From Symbiodinium natans (lineage: Eukaryota > Sar > Dinophyceae > Suessiales > Symbiodiniaceae), in NCBI GenBank assembly GCA_905221605.1, contig CAJNDS010001480.1, positions 459,001-523,000 on the forward strand: DNA of 64,000 bases, given 5' to 3'. The notes under the pieces were generated by a model that was not told where the DNA came from, searched no databases, and worked only from the letters and a program-made list of their open reading frames with translations. Position 1 is the first letter of the stretch, and each line of letters opens with the position of its first letter. Positions 1 to 11,800 of the stretch are shown one piece after another. A program made the translations under genes and the position numbers.

Positions 1-460
1 AGAGAATAGATCAGCATGCTTTCTCAGTCCGCCAGTAGACGTTTTCTTGTGGGAGTATGAAGAAATAGAGGCTTTCCCATTGAAAGATCGAGAAAATAGA
101 AGGTTTTCCAACCACTACCACCACTTCTACGCATCGTGCGAACATTGTTTGCAAATGGGGGGGGCTGCGCCCCCCCCAAACCCCCCGCTGTTTTTTTAAG
201 CTGTGCAAAGCGTGCTGCAAAGCCAAGTGGGGGGGGGGGGCTGCGCCAACCCCAACCCCCCCGCGTTTTTATCAAGCTGTGCCACTGCAAAGCGTGCTTT
301 ATGAATCTTGTTGAAGCCATTGGGATACTAAAAAGTTTAAGTTTTTCTTAAAATATATGGAAATAGAGGTTTTCCGATGGAAACATAGAGATGATAGAGG
401 TTTCCTATGAAAACGGCTTGGGTTTTTTTTGATGCTTATTTATTTTTTTGATCCTTCACC
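1..460. repeat. Hairpin-rich repeat block related to the element at 56-58.7 kb
   Basis: No gene is seen. Two adjacent copies (about 150-200 and 215-265) of a G-run, CTGCGCC, C-run hairpin follow the sequence TTTGCAAATG. A third copy sits at about 56255-56310, again after TTTGCAAATG. At 425-455 lie TTTTTTGATGC and TTTTTTTGATCC motifs, which match the inverted ends of the 55953-58700 element. Imperfect repeats of GGAAATAGAGGTTTTCC occur at 60-110 and 355-420. I infer this is the edge of another copy of that element, cut by the window start. Confidence 0.5.
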
Positions 461-837
461 CACTTCTAAAGAGGGGGGCACGGAGTCGCAAAGTTGCAGA
501 TGACAAACACCATTGGCAGCGATGTTCTGTGTTTGCAAAAAAACGTTTTCTCGCTTTGCTCCCAAATTCACACCTGCAGCCAAACAGTGTCGTCCCAAGC
601 TTTCTTCGGAGGCAAGGTGTCTGGCACGGCTTTGCTGTATGCCGCCACAGCATCGCGAAGAATACTTTCTTTGGGGTTCAAAGTCTAGACGAATCTGCTC
701 AAAACTCTGAGTGAGGGAGGATCTAGCACGATGGGATGAATGCGTCTGGACCATCACCACAAGCCCGAACGGTACACGCTAAGCAGTATCAATCGCGCTC
801 TGGCTTTGTTTCGCTGTTTCCCCGAAGCCCTAATTGC

Positions 838-2377
838 CCCAAACCCTAAACCCTAAAACCCTAAAACCCCAAAGCCCTAAAACCCCGAAACCCTGAAACC
901 CTGAAACCCTGAAACCCTGAAACCCTGAACCCCTAAACCTAAACCCCAAAACCCTGAACCCTTATTCCGAGACCCTAAAGATTTACTGTACACCCGGACC
1001 CTAAATCCTGAGCCCATCATCCCGAAGCCCTACACTGTTACACCCGGGTTTTAGGGTTTTGGGTCTAGGGTTTAGGGTTTTAGGGTTTAGGGTTTAGGGT
1101 TCTCCCTGAACGCCCCTCATTATGGGAACCTAGGGGGGTGGTGTAGAGGGGGTAGTAGGGGAACAAACCATCCCGAAGCCCTAACCCTTAAGCCCTAAAC
1201 CCTAAACCCTAAACCCGGGACCCTAAACCCTAAACCCTAAACCCTAAACCCTAAACCCTAAACCCTAAACCCTAAACCCTAAACCCTGCGCATGTTGAAC
1301 CTCTGAAGGACGTGGCGCCAGAGCCCTCCCAGGAGTCCCCACGCCCCCCCCAAAACCCGAAACCCTCTTTTGGGGTTTAGGGTTTTCAGTTTGGGGTTTA
1401 GGGCTTAGGGTCAAGAACCCCAATTCATGGCAGCTGAGGTTCAGGATCTCTTCTGGGCCTGAGGTTCTTTGGGTTTGTAAGGCTTAGGGCTTAATGTTTG
1501 GCGATTCTCCTCTATTTGGGGGTAAGACTCACTGCCCTGCCGAGGAGCTACTTGAAAGCCTTAAACCCTAAACCCTAAATTCCGACGACTGGCGGAGTTA
1601 GGGTTGAGGATCTAGGGTTTAGGGGCTCTAGGGTTTAGTGTTTAGGGACTAAGGCCTGGGCCCTCAACCGCTGGAGTTTTGGCTTGTGCCTTGGAGCCCT
1701 TAAACCCCAAACCTTCTGATCACGGCTTTTGGGTGCCAACTGCTCTTAAACGCCCTGCCTAAACAGTGGTCCAGGGCAAAAATGGGTCCCCTGCAGGTGC
1801 TATTTTTCCTAAACCCAAAACCCTAAACCCCACCCTAACCCCTAAACCCCAAACCCTAAACCTCAAACCCTAAACCCTAAACCTCAAACCTACATGTACT
1901 TTAAACTGAGGGTCCGAGGCTTCAGTTCAAGCTTCCGGGTTTCTGTGGTCGAGGGCTTCATTGCAAGATGTGTTTAGTGTTTGGGGTTTAGATGGTTTAG
2001 GGGTTTAGGGTTGAGGCTTTAGGGTTTAGGGTGTGCAGTGTGTTTTCCGGTTTGGGGGTTCAGGCCTTCTGGATCTTTGGGTCTGATGGCTTGCGGCAGG
2101 AATTTGCGGGCTATGGGCTCTCCATTTCCCATGAGGATCCACAAGCGTTTAGGGTTTTTAGGCTGGGGGCTGCGGGGTTTAGTATTTATAGGCCTTAGGG
2201 TTTAGGGTTGGTAGGGCTTAGGGCTTAAAGGGTGTATAAGGCTTGGGGTTTAGGGTTTCTAGGGCTTAGGGTTTAGTAATTGCCAGGCTTAGAGGGCTTC
2301 GGTTTTAAGGTTTTAGAGTGTACAGGGCTTAGAGGTTGAGGTTTCTAGGCTTCAAAGGGTTTGGGCTTAGTGAACAG
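838..2377. repeat. Degenerate interstitial telomeric repeats, no clear gene
   Basis: Mostly CCCTAAA and TTTAGGG units in both orientations with point variants. The best arrays are at 1195-1286 (CCCTAAA) and around 1040-1105 (TTTAGGG). A possible coding scrap lies near 1290-1345 but has no convincing acceptor. Nothing else is supported. Confidence 0.7.
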
Positions 2378-2412
2378 GAGAGCGGCGGCAAGGTGGATGA
2401 GGTCCAGACAGG
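2378..2412 (+). CDS. Isolated candidate exon (unknown protein)
   Basis: An acceptor GAACAG at 2377 is followed by an open 35-bp stretch reading ESGGKVDEVQTG. A GT donor follows at 2413. Its composition differs from the surrounding repeats. No partner exon could be phased with it; it may be an upstream exon of the gene at 5187-8573 or of a separate gene. Confidence 0.35.
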
Positions 2413-3187
2413 GTTGGTGCTATGGTTCCCTTTCAAGGTATGTTTTCCCTACTTTTGGACCCAAGCAAATATAAAGACTATGATCAACCTAGGAAGAAAA
2501 TGGGTACCCTTTTTGGTTTAGAGGGATTGACAGGGGGACCCAAACCCAAAAGAAAGGGAATATGGGACTGCTCTGGAACCTAGTAGGGACGTACTCCGAG
2601 TTTAAGGTTTAGGGTGGTTCTCAGGGCAGTAGAGGGTAGAGAGTGCGATGCCTGTGTGCAGCACGGCCCTTGACGCCCTATGCACGGCAGTCCTTATCTC
2701 CCTTGCACCTGACTGAATTATCCTAAGCCCCTAAACCGCCCTAAACCCTAAGCCCTAAACCCTTTTTGGGCTGAGGGTTTAGGTATTATAGGGCTGCGGC
2801 CTGTTTTCTGTCTCCTGCACATGAGAGGTGCTGTTGGCAGAGGCACTGGAGGTCCATGAGGCTGGTGGGATGTGTCTGGGGTTTAGGGTTTAGGGTTTAG
2901 GGTTTAGGGTTTAGGGTTTAGGGTTTAGGGTTTAGGGTTTAGGGCTAGGGTTAAGGAGCTCGGAGCTTTCGCTTAGGAGGGTTAGGAGGTCTAGGGAAGT
3001 TGAGCATCCCCAGCGTTGAGTGTTTAGGGCTTTTCTTAACGTTGAAGACTTGTCTGAGCTGCTAAACTGTACTGCGCGTGCGTTGGGTGGGGGGGGGGGG
3101 GGTGTGGGGGCAATTCTGAAGGCTATGAATCCCCTACGCCCTAAACCCGAACCCCTGGAGGGTTTAGGTTTAGGGCACAGGAGGTTT

Positions 3188-3307
3188 ACAGGGTGGGGCC
3201 CCCTAGTTATAAGTAGAGTTATAAGGGCCCTAAATGGTTATAAGGACCCTAAGTTAGGTTATAAGTCCCTTAACTACAGTTAGTATAGTAAGGGGGCCCC
3301 ACCCTGT
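3188..3307. mobile_element. 120-bp inverted-repeat element, family B copy 1
   Basis: The ends ACAGGGTGGGGCCCCCT and AGGGGGCCCCACCCTGT are inverted complements. The interior is a series of TTATAAG/CTTATAA-like units around GGGCCCTAAAT. Near-identical copies occur at 6251-6373, 18194-18315 (opposite orientation) and 50999-51120. This looks like a MITE or introner-like non-autonomous element. Confidence 0.85.
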
Positions 3308-3600
3308 AGGGTAAAGGAGGCGTTTCAGGAGGTCGAGTTCAGAACGTTTAGGGTTTAGGGATTGGGGAAGGAGAGCATCCGTAGGGTGGAGGGTTTAGGG
3401 TTTAGGGTTTAGGTTTTAGGGTTTAGGGTTTAGGGTTTAGGGTTTACGTTGAAGACTGTCTGAGCCACTAAACTGAACTATACTGCGCGTGTTTGGGGGG
3501 GGGGGGGGGGGAATCCAAAGGAAATGAATCCCCCAAAACCGAAACCGTAAACCCTAATTCCTAAACCCTCTCTTACTATGTATATTTAAACCCTAATGAC

Positions 3601-4680
3601 CTTCGTCGGCAAATGGTTTTTTTCCACCCGGGGGGGGGGGGCCCTAAACCCTGACCCCCTTCGTCGGCAAATGGTTTTTTTCCACCCGGGGGGGCCCTAA
3701 ACCCTGACCCCCTTCGTCGGCAAATGGTTTTTTTCCACCCGGGGGGGGCCCTAAACCCTGACCCCCTTCGTCGGCAAATGGTTTTTTTCCACCCGGGGGG
3801 GGCCCTAAACCCTGACCCCCTTCGTCGGCAAATGGTTTTTTTCCACCCGGGGGGGCCCTAAACCCTGACCCCCTTCGTCGGCAAATGGTTTTTTTCCACC
3901 CGGGGGCCCCCCCAAAACACCCCAAATGAGGGGGACCCCAGGATCGGCCCCGGCCCCAGTTCAAAATGCGATTTTTTAGTATTGAAATCGACGGTTCTGG
4001 GTGGCCTCCTGTTTTCTGGTTTTTTGACCAAAACCGGGGGGTGCCCTCAACCCTGACCCCCTTCGTCGGCAAATGGTTTTTTTCCACCCGGGGGGGGGCC
4101 CTAAACCCTGACCCCCTTCGTCGGCAAATGGTTTTTTTCCACCCGGGGGGGGGCCCTAAACCCTGACCCCCTTCGTCGGCAAATGGTTTTTTTCCACCCG
4201 GGGGGGGCCCTAAACCCTGACCCCCTTCGTCGGCAAATGGTTTTTTTCCACCCGGGAGGGGGCCCTAAACCCTGACCCCCTTCGTCGGCAAATGGTTTTT
4301 TTCCACCCGGGGGGGGCCCTAAACCCTGACCCCCTTCGTCGGCAAATGGTTTTTTTCCACCCGGGGGGGCCCTAAACCCTGACCCCCTTCGTCGGCAAAT
4401 GGTTTTTTCCACCCGGGGGGGGGCCCTAAACCCTGACCCCCTTCGTCGGCAAATGGTTTTTTTCCACCCGGGGGGGGCCCTAAACCCTGACCCCCTTCGT
4501 CGGCAAATGGTTTTTTTCCACCCGGGGGGGGCCCTAAACCCTGACCCCCTTCGTCGGCAAATGGTTTTTTTCCACCCGGGGGGGGCCCTAAACCCTGACC
4601 CCCTTCGTCGGCAAATGGTTTTTTTCCACCCGGGGGGGGCCCTAAACCCTGACCCCCTTCGTCGGCAAATGGTTTTTTCC
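3601..4680. repeat. Tandem array, 18 units of about 52-58 bp, containing a telomeric unit
   Basis: Each unit reads CTTCGTCGGCAAATGG, T-run, CCACCC, G-run, then CCCTAAACCCTGACCCC. Units differ mainly in G-run length. Six units (3601-3904) are followed by a roughly 155-bp spacer (3905-4060), then twelve more units. The spacer module recurs after the array at 4736-4862, so a higher-order unit has been duplicated. Open frames on both strands here are repeat artefacts. Confidence 0.95.
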
Positions 4681-4735
4681 ATTTGGGGCATAGGGTTTAG
4701 GGCTCGTAGGGTTTGGGGCATAGGGTTTAGGGCTC

Positions 4736-4862
4736 CCAAAACACCCCAAATGAGGGGGACCCCAGGATCGGCAAGGGTCCCAGTTAAAAATGGGTTTTTT
4801 TAGTACTGAAATCGACGGTTCTGGGTGGGCTCTCGTTTTCTGGATTTTTGACCAAAACCGAG
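4736..4862. repeat. Second copy of the spacer module of the 54-bp array
   Basis: It shares CAAAACACCCCAAATGAGG, GACCCCAGGATCGG, GAAATCGACGGTTCTGGGTGG and TTTTTGACCAAAACCG with 3905-4060. The two copies flank the twelve-unit part of the array, suggesting duplication of array plus spacer. Confidence 0.85.
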
Positions 4863-5186
4863 CCTTCACCGATCGGGGCTTCTAAACCGTAGGGTTTAGG
4901 GCCCTAAGAGCATAAAGGGCTTATTGCGGGCCTTAGATTAGATTTCGGGTTTTGGGTCCGTTAAAAACTAAAATATTTTGGACCAATTGGACTTTGAGCT
5001 TTAAGCCTACCGGGAAAGTATTGAGTGAACTTTATATTTTCTCAATGTTATGGGTTTCTTGGGTGGGTGGGTTTTTTTTTCCAACGCTTGACAAGCTGTT
5101 TGACTAGTGAATGCTCGAACTTGAGATGCTGAACCCTAAACCCTAAACCCTAAACCCTAAACCCTAAATAGAGAGAGAGTCCACAG

Positions 5187-8100
5187 CGGCCGTGACCTGG
5201 AGGAGTTGCGTCGGCAGCTGCCCCAGCATGGCATGGATGGCGCGGGTGCCTGGAAGGGGGTTCAAAGGGGGGTTTAGGGTTTAGGTTTAGGGTTTAGGGT
5301 TTAGGGTTTAGGGTTTAGGGTTTAGAGCTACTAGAAAAAGTTCCTGTTTGGGGTACCTACCTTTGAAGTTCGTAGCACGCACGCGAAGAGCAGGCACCGC
5401 AGAAGCGCACCAGAATGGAGAGTCCAGCTAGGGTTTAGGGTTCAAGTGCAAACCCTAAATCCTAAACCCTAAACCCTAAACCCGAAACCCGAAACCCAAA
5501 CCTTAGGGAATAGGGGATTAGGGTTTGGGGTGCAGTCATGGGGGCCAGGAAGGTGCTCGAGTCTAGACACCGCCTCCTCAGTCCAAGAATCTACTGCAAG
5601 GGCTCTTGGGTGAGGGCTTTAGGGTTATTTAGGGTTTAGGGTTTAGGGTTTAGGGTTTAGGGTTTAGGGTTTAGGGTTTAGGGTTTAGGGTTTAGGGTTT
5701 AGGGTGAGGGCTTGAGGTTTGGGGGTTTCGGGTTTAGGGTTAGGACTTTAGGGGTGTTGAGGTTCTTTATACCTTCAGAGTTTTCGGGTCTTTGAGGCAA
5801 TAGAACTACCCTTAGACCCAAACCTTAAGTCCCACGGCCCCAACTTCTACGCCCTGACCTTAAACCCTAAACCCTAAACCCTCAACCCTAAACCCTAGAC
5901 CCCAAACCCCAAACCCCTGACCTTCGAGCACAAGGCCACCAGAACATCTGGGTGCTGAAGCCTGCTGGCAAGAGTCGAGGCCGGCATTCCTCATAGGGGT
6001 CTTCAGGGTTTAGGGTTTAGGGTTTAGTGTTTAGGGTTTAGAGTTTAGGGTTTAGGGTTCAGGGTTCAGGGTTGAGGATAGGGTTTAGGGCAACTCTCAT
6101 ATTCGAGGGTACATGGGAGGCGCTTCAAAATCAACCTTGAGGGCGGTTGGGGGGCGCCGGGTTGATGAGCTACAGGTCGAACGAGGGTCCACGAGAGTGG
6201 CTTCTAGTCCATATTTCTACCTGAATGGGGATGTTAAAAGCCTAGGGTATACAGGGTGGGGCCCCCTAGTTTTTAAGTAGAGTTATAAGGGCCCTAAATT
6301 GGGTTATAAGGACCCTAAGTTAGGTTATAAGTCCCTTAACTACAGTTAGTATAGTAAGGGGGCCCCACCCTGTAGGGTATATGACCCCCACGATGGGGCT
6401 TATTTGCTCCCCGAGGCAAGGGTACCCGTGTTTTCTTTTCTGGAGGTTACATGGTCTGAATGTTAACCCGAAATTCGAAAACCCTCCAACCCTAAACCCA
6501 AAACCCTGAAGCCCTAAACCCCAAATTCCTACACCCTCTGCCCCAAACCCTCAACCTTACAACCCTAAAGCCCAAAACCCCAAAGCCCTGAATCCCACCC
6601 TTTCTCAACACCTTAAACTTGAAATATTCCCCTTACACTAGCAGTCCTTCATAGGGATTATAGTACCCCCTAGTACAGTCCCTATTAAGGACTGCTAGTA
6701 TAAGGGGGAGCATCCCAACCTTAGACCCCTAAACTCCCAAACCCTCAAGCCTGTGCTGGGAGGCCGTGGCATCCAACTGTCGGCCCGACTAGACACCCAT
6801 CTGCAAGAGATGATCGGGAGGGTAGGGTTGAGGGTTGAGGGTGGAGGGTGGAGGGTTGAGGGTTGAGGGTTGTGGGTTGAGGGTTGACGGTTGACGGTTG
6901 AGGGTTGAGGGCAAGCCTAAAATCTCTCAACCCTGGCCAAAGTGCAGTCTATCCGCCACTTAGGTTACCAACTTTTGGGGTATCGGGTTTAGGGTTAGGG
7001 TTTCGCCTTTGTTTGCAGCTCGACAAGCCTAAAATCCCACCAGCCCCAAAAAGGGACCCTAATTTAGAGGACTACTCCTAACCCTAAGCCCTTAAACCCT
7101 AAACCCTAAACCCTAAATTCATAGACGAAATTAACAAGGAGAAGATCCAGCAAGTTGCCTTGGGCCGCGGGGCCGAGGCTGGCCCGAGGTAGGGGGTTTG
7201 AGGGGCATGAGGGGTTGAGGGTTTAGGGTTTAGGGTCTAGGGTCTCGGGTTTAGGGTTTAGGGTTTAGGGCTTAGGGTTTAGCATCTAGGGTTTAGGGTT
7301 TAGGGTTTAGGGTTTAGGGTTTAGGAGTGATTCAGGTTTAGGGCTTACCTCTGATAGTTTAGGGTCTATTCTGGGAGTGACTCGGGCTAAAGGCGATCTT
7401 GCGGAGTTAAGGACATAGTTAGGGTTTAGGGTTTAGGGTTTAGGGTTTACGGTTTAGGGTTTAGGGTTTAGGGTTTAGGGGTTTTGTTACCTCGGAAGCT
7501 CGAACCTCTTGATTGGGTGTTACGCTTGGTTCCTGCGACCCTCTTGAAGATTCTTGAAGCCCTGCGCACACTAAACCCCAAACCCTGCACCCTAAACTCT
7601 AAACCCTAAACCCTAGACCCTAAACCCTAAACCCTAAACCCTAAACCCTAAACCCTAAACCCTAAACCCTAAACCCTAAACCCTAAACCTTTCGGTGTTC
7701 GGAAGCGAAGCTTGGGTTCGGGAGTTCTGGCCCGCGATTGGTGGTGAGCCACCGCCTTTGTCAAGAAATGCTCTGACCCGAAAGCTTTTGAGGGTTTAGG
7801 ATTTAGAGCTTAAGGGTTGGCCTTATAAAGACAGTAGAAAGCCTCAAGACCCTCTACCCGAAACTCCTAAGCACAATACCCTTAACCCCTTAACCCCCTA
7901 GACAGGCTCCTGCCCACCCATCCTTCTAATCAGCAGCTTTCAGCTGGAAGAGGCTTCGACATGAGCAGCAATCGCCTGTTTAGGGTTTAGGGTTTTAGGG
8001 CCTGTTTAGCCGCGACATCCTATTTCTGCCCTTTAAGGGGTTTTATAGGGCTCGCATTCCCTCATTCCTACTCAGAACCAGCCAGCCCAGTCGTACCCCT

Positions 8101-8573
8101 AGGTTCCCTTACCCCTTTTCGCAAAAAGGGGCACCCTTGCAATCCTAGGTCCCTGGGCACCCTACAAGAACCCTCTTTCTATAAACCACCCTGAACTTTA
8201 GAACTTCTATAAACCCTATCCCTAAGGGTACATGGTACCTTATTATTCAAGACTTGGGCCCAAAAGTCCCTAAATAGGAGGTACTTCAAGGCCCAAGTAT
8301 TCCCTATTTTGGTACATGGACCCAGGTATATATCTCTGTAGACCCTATAGTGGGGGTTGAGGGTTTAGGGTTTAGGGTTTTTCTGTTTGGGAATCTGCGC
8401 GCTGGACATCCCCGCCTTCGGCTCCGCCGGTCTCACAGCTTTGATATGAGATAGCCCGCCAGATGCTCCGACGCCTCAAGCCTTCAAGCATGCCCCGCAA
8501 GCCGGGCACTGATCTTTCCAAGCCTCAAAAACCCCACAAAACGAAACCCAACACCAAAACGCAAAGCTCCTAA
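5187..8573 (+). CDS. Tubulin-tyrosine-ligase-like (TTLL) protein, partial multi-exon model
   Basis: Candidate exons: 5187-5245, 5369-5421, 5536-5609, 5943-5983, 7125-7188, 7706-7740, 7934-7977 and 8463-8573. Exon 5943-5983 reads NIWVLKPAGKSRGR, which matches the ATP-grasp motif of TTLL polyglutamylases/glycylases of the TTLL3/8 type (WIVKP..KSRGR). The next exon (EINKEKIQQVALGRG) fits the helix that follows. These enzymes add tyrosine, Glu or Gly to tubulin tails, typically in flagella. Phase is continuous from 7125 to a TAA at 8573; between 5983 and 7125 at least one exon is missing from the model (phase break). Exon 5943 uses a GC donor. The later catalytic motifs (QKYIE, KFDIR) were not found, so the gene may be broken or incompletely read. 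An alternative frame of the last exon reads into the short intron at 8582-8624. Confidence 0.5.
6251..6373. mobile_element. 123-bp inverted-repeat element, family B copy 2, with 7-bp target duplication
   Basis: Same terminal inverted repeats as the copy at 3188. It is flanked on both sides by AGGGTAT, a perfect 7-bp direct repeat, which is good evidence for transposition into telomere-like sequence. It lies between candidate exons of the TTLL-like gene. Confidence 0.88.
6622..6717. mobile_element. Inverted-repeat element, family D copy 1
   Basis: The left arm ATATTCCCCTTACACTAGC AGTCCTT pairs with the right arm AAGGACTGCTAGTATAAGG GGGAGCATCC around a GGGATTATAGTACCCCC centre. A full relative is at 49376-49475 and a half copy at 16636-16715. 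It sits in an intron. Confidence 0.75.
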
Positions 8574-8581
8574 GCTCTCAG

Positions 8582-8624
8582 GTAAATTTTTTTTACCTAA
8601 AAAAATTTTAAAAATTTTTTACAG
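8582..8624 (+). other. Very short AT-rich intron-like segment (43 nt) downstream of the TTLL-like gene
   Basis: CTCAG|GTAAAT, a T-rich centre, and TTTTTTACAG|GATCAC make a textbook small GT-AG intron, unlike the telomere-filled introns elsewhere. It also contains a GGTAAA/TTTACC stem. It either lies in the 3' UTR after the TAA at 8573 or, in another frame, joins 8463-8581 to an exon that stays open to about 8730. Confidence 0.45.
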
Positions 8625-8811
8625 GATCACCAGCCCTGAACACTGAGCCTTGTGCAGCCGGAGCATTCGGTGCAACTGCAACGCAGCCGACCACTTGCTC
8701 ACAGGAACAACTCTCGAGCCCATACTAGCACCAAGAAAAGTTGGCAGATGCTACGGCGCCGAGGACAGTTGCATATTGACAGACTTTCTGGCATTTCAGC
8801 AGCTAGCCGCC

Positions 8812-11800
8812 ATGAGCGATGACGACTCGGACGTCCAGATAACCAAGGACAGGGTTCTCTGGGTTGACTCCTACTATTGCAATACTGCATGATGTCCATT
8901 GTTATTGTTATTATGTTTCGTGTTGCTCTTCTTATTACTCTTGTTGCTATCCTTATTGCTGTTCTTCCTATTAATGCTAGGACCCACAGGCTGCCCTTAT
9001 TCCTATTTCTTGTGTTTAGATTCCCTTATAAACTCCGTTGAACCAAAAAGACACCATTCTGATTCCTAGGGTTTCTCTTGGATCTAGTCTTAATTCTTAC
9101 TCTTCCTCTCAGTTTAAATCGCCGATTGGATTGGTCAAAGACTTGGGGTCTTGAGGGTAATTGGTCCTTTTGGGTTTAGGGTGTAGGATTTATGGTTTAG
9201 GGTCTCTCTCTCTCTCTCTCTCTCTCAGTGGTTTCTGCCGCAGTCACCGCACAAAAAAAAGCCTGAATCCTAACCACACCCAGAGGAGAAGAAAGCCAAA
9301 GACACGGACAAGAAGGACAAGAAGGATTGGGGCTTAGGGTTCAAACGCTGTGCTGACGGTTGCAGTCTTGAGGGTTTTCGAGTGTTTACCCTAAACCCTA
9401 AACCCTAAACCCTAAACACGCCCTGGGACGTGCAGACGGGGTTTAGGGTCTGGCGTGCTATCAGTTTGGGGGAGCCGCCGACGTCCAGTACGCGCTAGCC
9501 CTCCAGCCCCTAAGCCCTAAACCCTAAACACGCCCTGGGACGTGCAGACGGGGTTTAGGGTCTGGCGTGCTATCAGTTTGGGGGAGCCGCCGACGTCCAG
9601 TACGCGCTAGTCCTCCAGCCCCTAAACCCTAATTAACCCTAAACCCTAAACACGCCCTGGGACGTGCAGACGGGGTTTAGGGTCTGGCGTGCTATCAGTT
9701 TGGGGGAGCCGCCGACGTCCAGTACGCGCTAGTCCTCCAGCCCCTAAACCCTGAACCCTAAACACGCCCTGGGACGCGCAGACGGGGTTTAGGGTCTGGC
9801 GTGCTATCAGTTTGGGGGAGCCGCCCGACGTCCAGTACGCGCTAGTCCTCCAGCCCCTAAACCCTGAACCCTAAACACGCCCTGGGACGTGCAGACGGGG
9901 TTTACGGTCTGGCGTGCTATCAGTTTGGGGGAGCCGCCCGAGGTCCAGTACGCGCTAGTCCTCCAGCCCCTAAACCCTGAACCCTGAACCCTAAACCCTA
10001 AACCCTAAACCCGAAACCCTAAACCCTAAACCCTAAACCCTAAAACCCTACAAAACCAAAAGCCCATGAGCCCCCAACCACCCCCCTCCAAGAGCCAGGC
10101 CAAGAAGGGCAAGAAGAGGCGATGGACTCCGAGGGTCAAGAGTTCAGGTCGGGTGTAGTGTTTAGGGTTTAGGGTTTAGGGTTTGGGGTTTAGGGTTTAG
10201 GGTTTAGGGTTTAGGGTTTAGGGTTTATAAGGTTTGGGATGTACAAGGTTTAGGGTTTAGGTTTTGCGGTTTAGGGTTTTGGGAGTTGCAAGTTTGGGGT
10301 GTTTAGGGCTTGGGGGTTTGCAAGGTTTCGAGCTTCGAGGTGCAGATGTCGGCGCTTACCGATGGACGCTCGCAAAAGGGCTAGTGGCATGTTCACACAT
10401 GGTTCCCATATACCTTAAACCCTAAACCCGAAACCCTAAACCCTAAACCCTAAATGAACCCGTAACCCCAGGCCCTAAACCTGTGCGAACTCCGAAACAT
10501 GAAACAGAACGGACTGCATTCAACGGCAAGGGTGGTAGCATTTCCCCCCCCAAGAATCCAAGTACGATTGCAGGGGCCACTTGCAGCCCCCAAACTAGGT
10601 ACCATGTAGAGCACAAGCGCTAAAAACCCAAACATTCAACCTGAACCGGCAACCTTGTTGGTTCAGCACCTATAGCTTCCTAAGGACAATCCCTAAACCC
10701 CAGACCCTAAATACAACAAGTAACTGTCCACGCGTTGCGGTAGTGTGTATATATATGTGTATATATGTGTGTAGTTTCTTACAGATATTGGTGCACCAGT
10801 GTATCAGGGGCAAACCGATCAGGACGGCGTATGGGGGCGGATGGCAAACAGCCTTCGGCAAAGGCCGTCGAACTCTCCTAGCCTTCGTCGAAACTCTTGG
10901 CCTTCGTCGAACACCCCTCCCGGCCCTTGTGGCCTTCGTCGAACCTCCGGCCTTCATTTAGCCTTCGTCGAACCTTCGCGTTTTTTTTCGGGCTTTGTCT
11001 TGGCCTTTTGTATCGGTCTGCGTCGAACCCCCTCCCCCTTCGTCGAACCTCCCGGCCTTCGTCGAACCTTCGCCCGGCCCCCCGGCCTTCGTCGAACTTC
11101 GTCTCGGCCTGTTGGTATCCCGAGTCTTCGTCGAAGTTCCCCGGCCATCCTGCTCTTCGGCCATCCTGATGTGTTTTCCCCTTAGTGTATGTCTATGTTT
11201 ATGTATACTGGGTAGCTTCCAGCCAGGTCGCACGAGGTCGACCGAAAGATAGCGCGAACCAGCGACCGCGACCTCACCTGAAATTAAGTCATGCGACTTC
11301 GACATCAAAATGCGCGTTAAGGGGGCGGGAGAAGACGGGAGGAACCCTAAACTCTAAAACCCTAAAACCCCGACCCTGAAACCTTATGACCCCAACACCC
11401 TAAGACCCGAAGACCCTAAAACCCCTAAACCAAGAAAAGCATTCTAGAATGGTTTAGGGCTTAGGGTTTAGGGTTTAGGGTTTAGGGTTTAGGGTTTAGG
11501 AAAGCAGGCCCATGTTTCTCCTGAGGGCCACATCTTCGACCCTTGTCCGTACAGACCCGGAGGCCTCCACACGAATCGCGAAACACGCTGCCACTTGTCC
11601 ATGTATTAGGTACCGTTTAGGGTTTAGGGTTTAGGGTGAGGGTTTAGGGGTACTCTTACCCAATTCGGGGTGTCCACAAGGTGGGTCCTTGTGATTGTTT
11701 CTATTCTCCTTTTATGTATGGGCTTGAGAGGGTCATGTTTGGCCATCTTGTTTAGATCATCTACGTCTCTTGCATGTCATCAACGTACCAAGACTTGTGC

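Noticed and set aside
3644-4803. Frames of 134-212 codons with repeating peptides on both strands
   Set aside because: Artefact of the 54-bp tandem array.
9417-9970. CRISPR array
   Set aside because: The 112-bp units are contiguous with no unique spacers, and the genome is eukaryotic; the same applies to 3601-4680 and 22851-23167.
10860-11300. Overlapping frames of 85-128 codons
   Set aside because: Driven by the CCTTCGTCGAAC repeat; only the short exon at 10808-10857 fits the gene phase.
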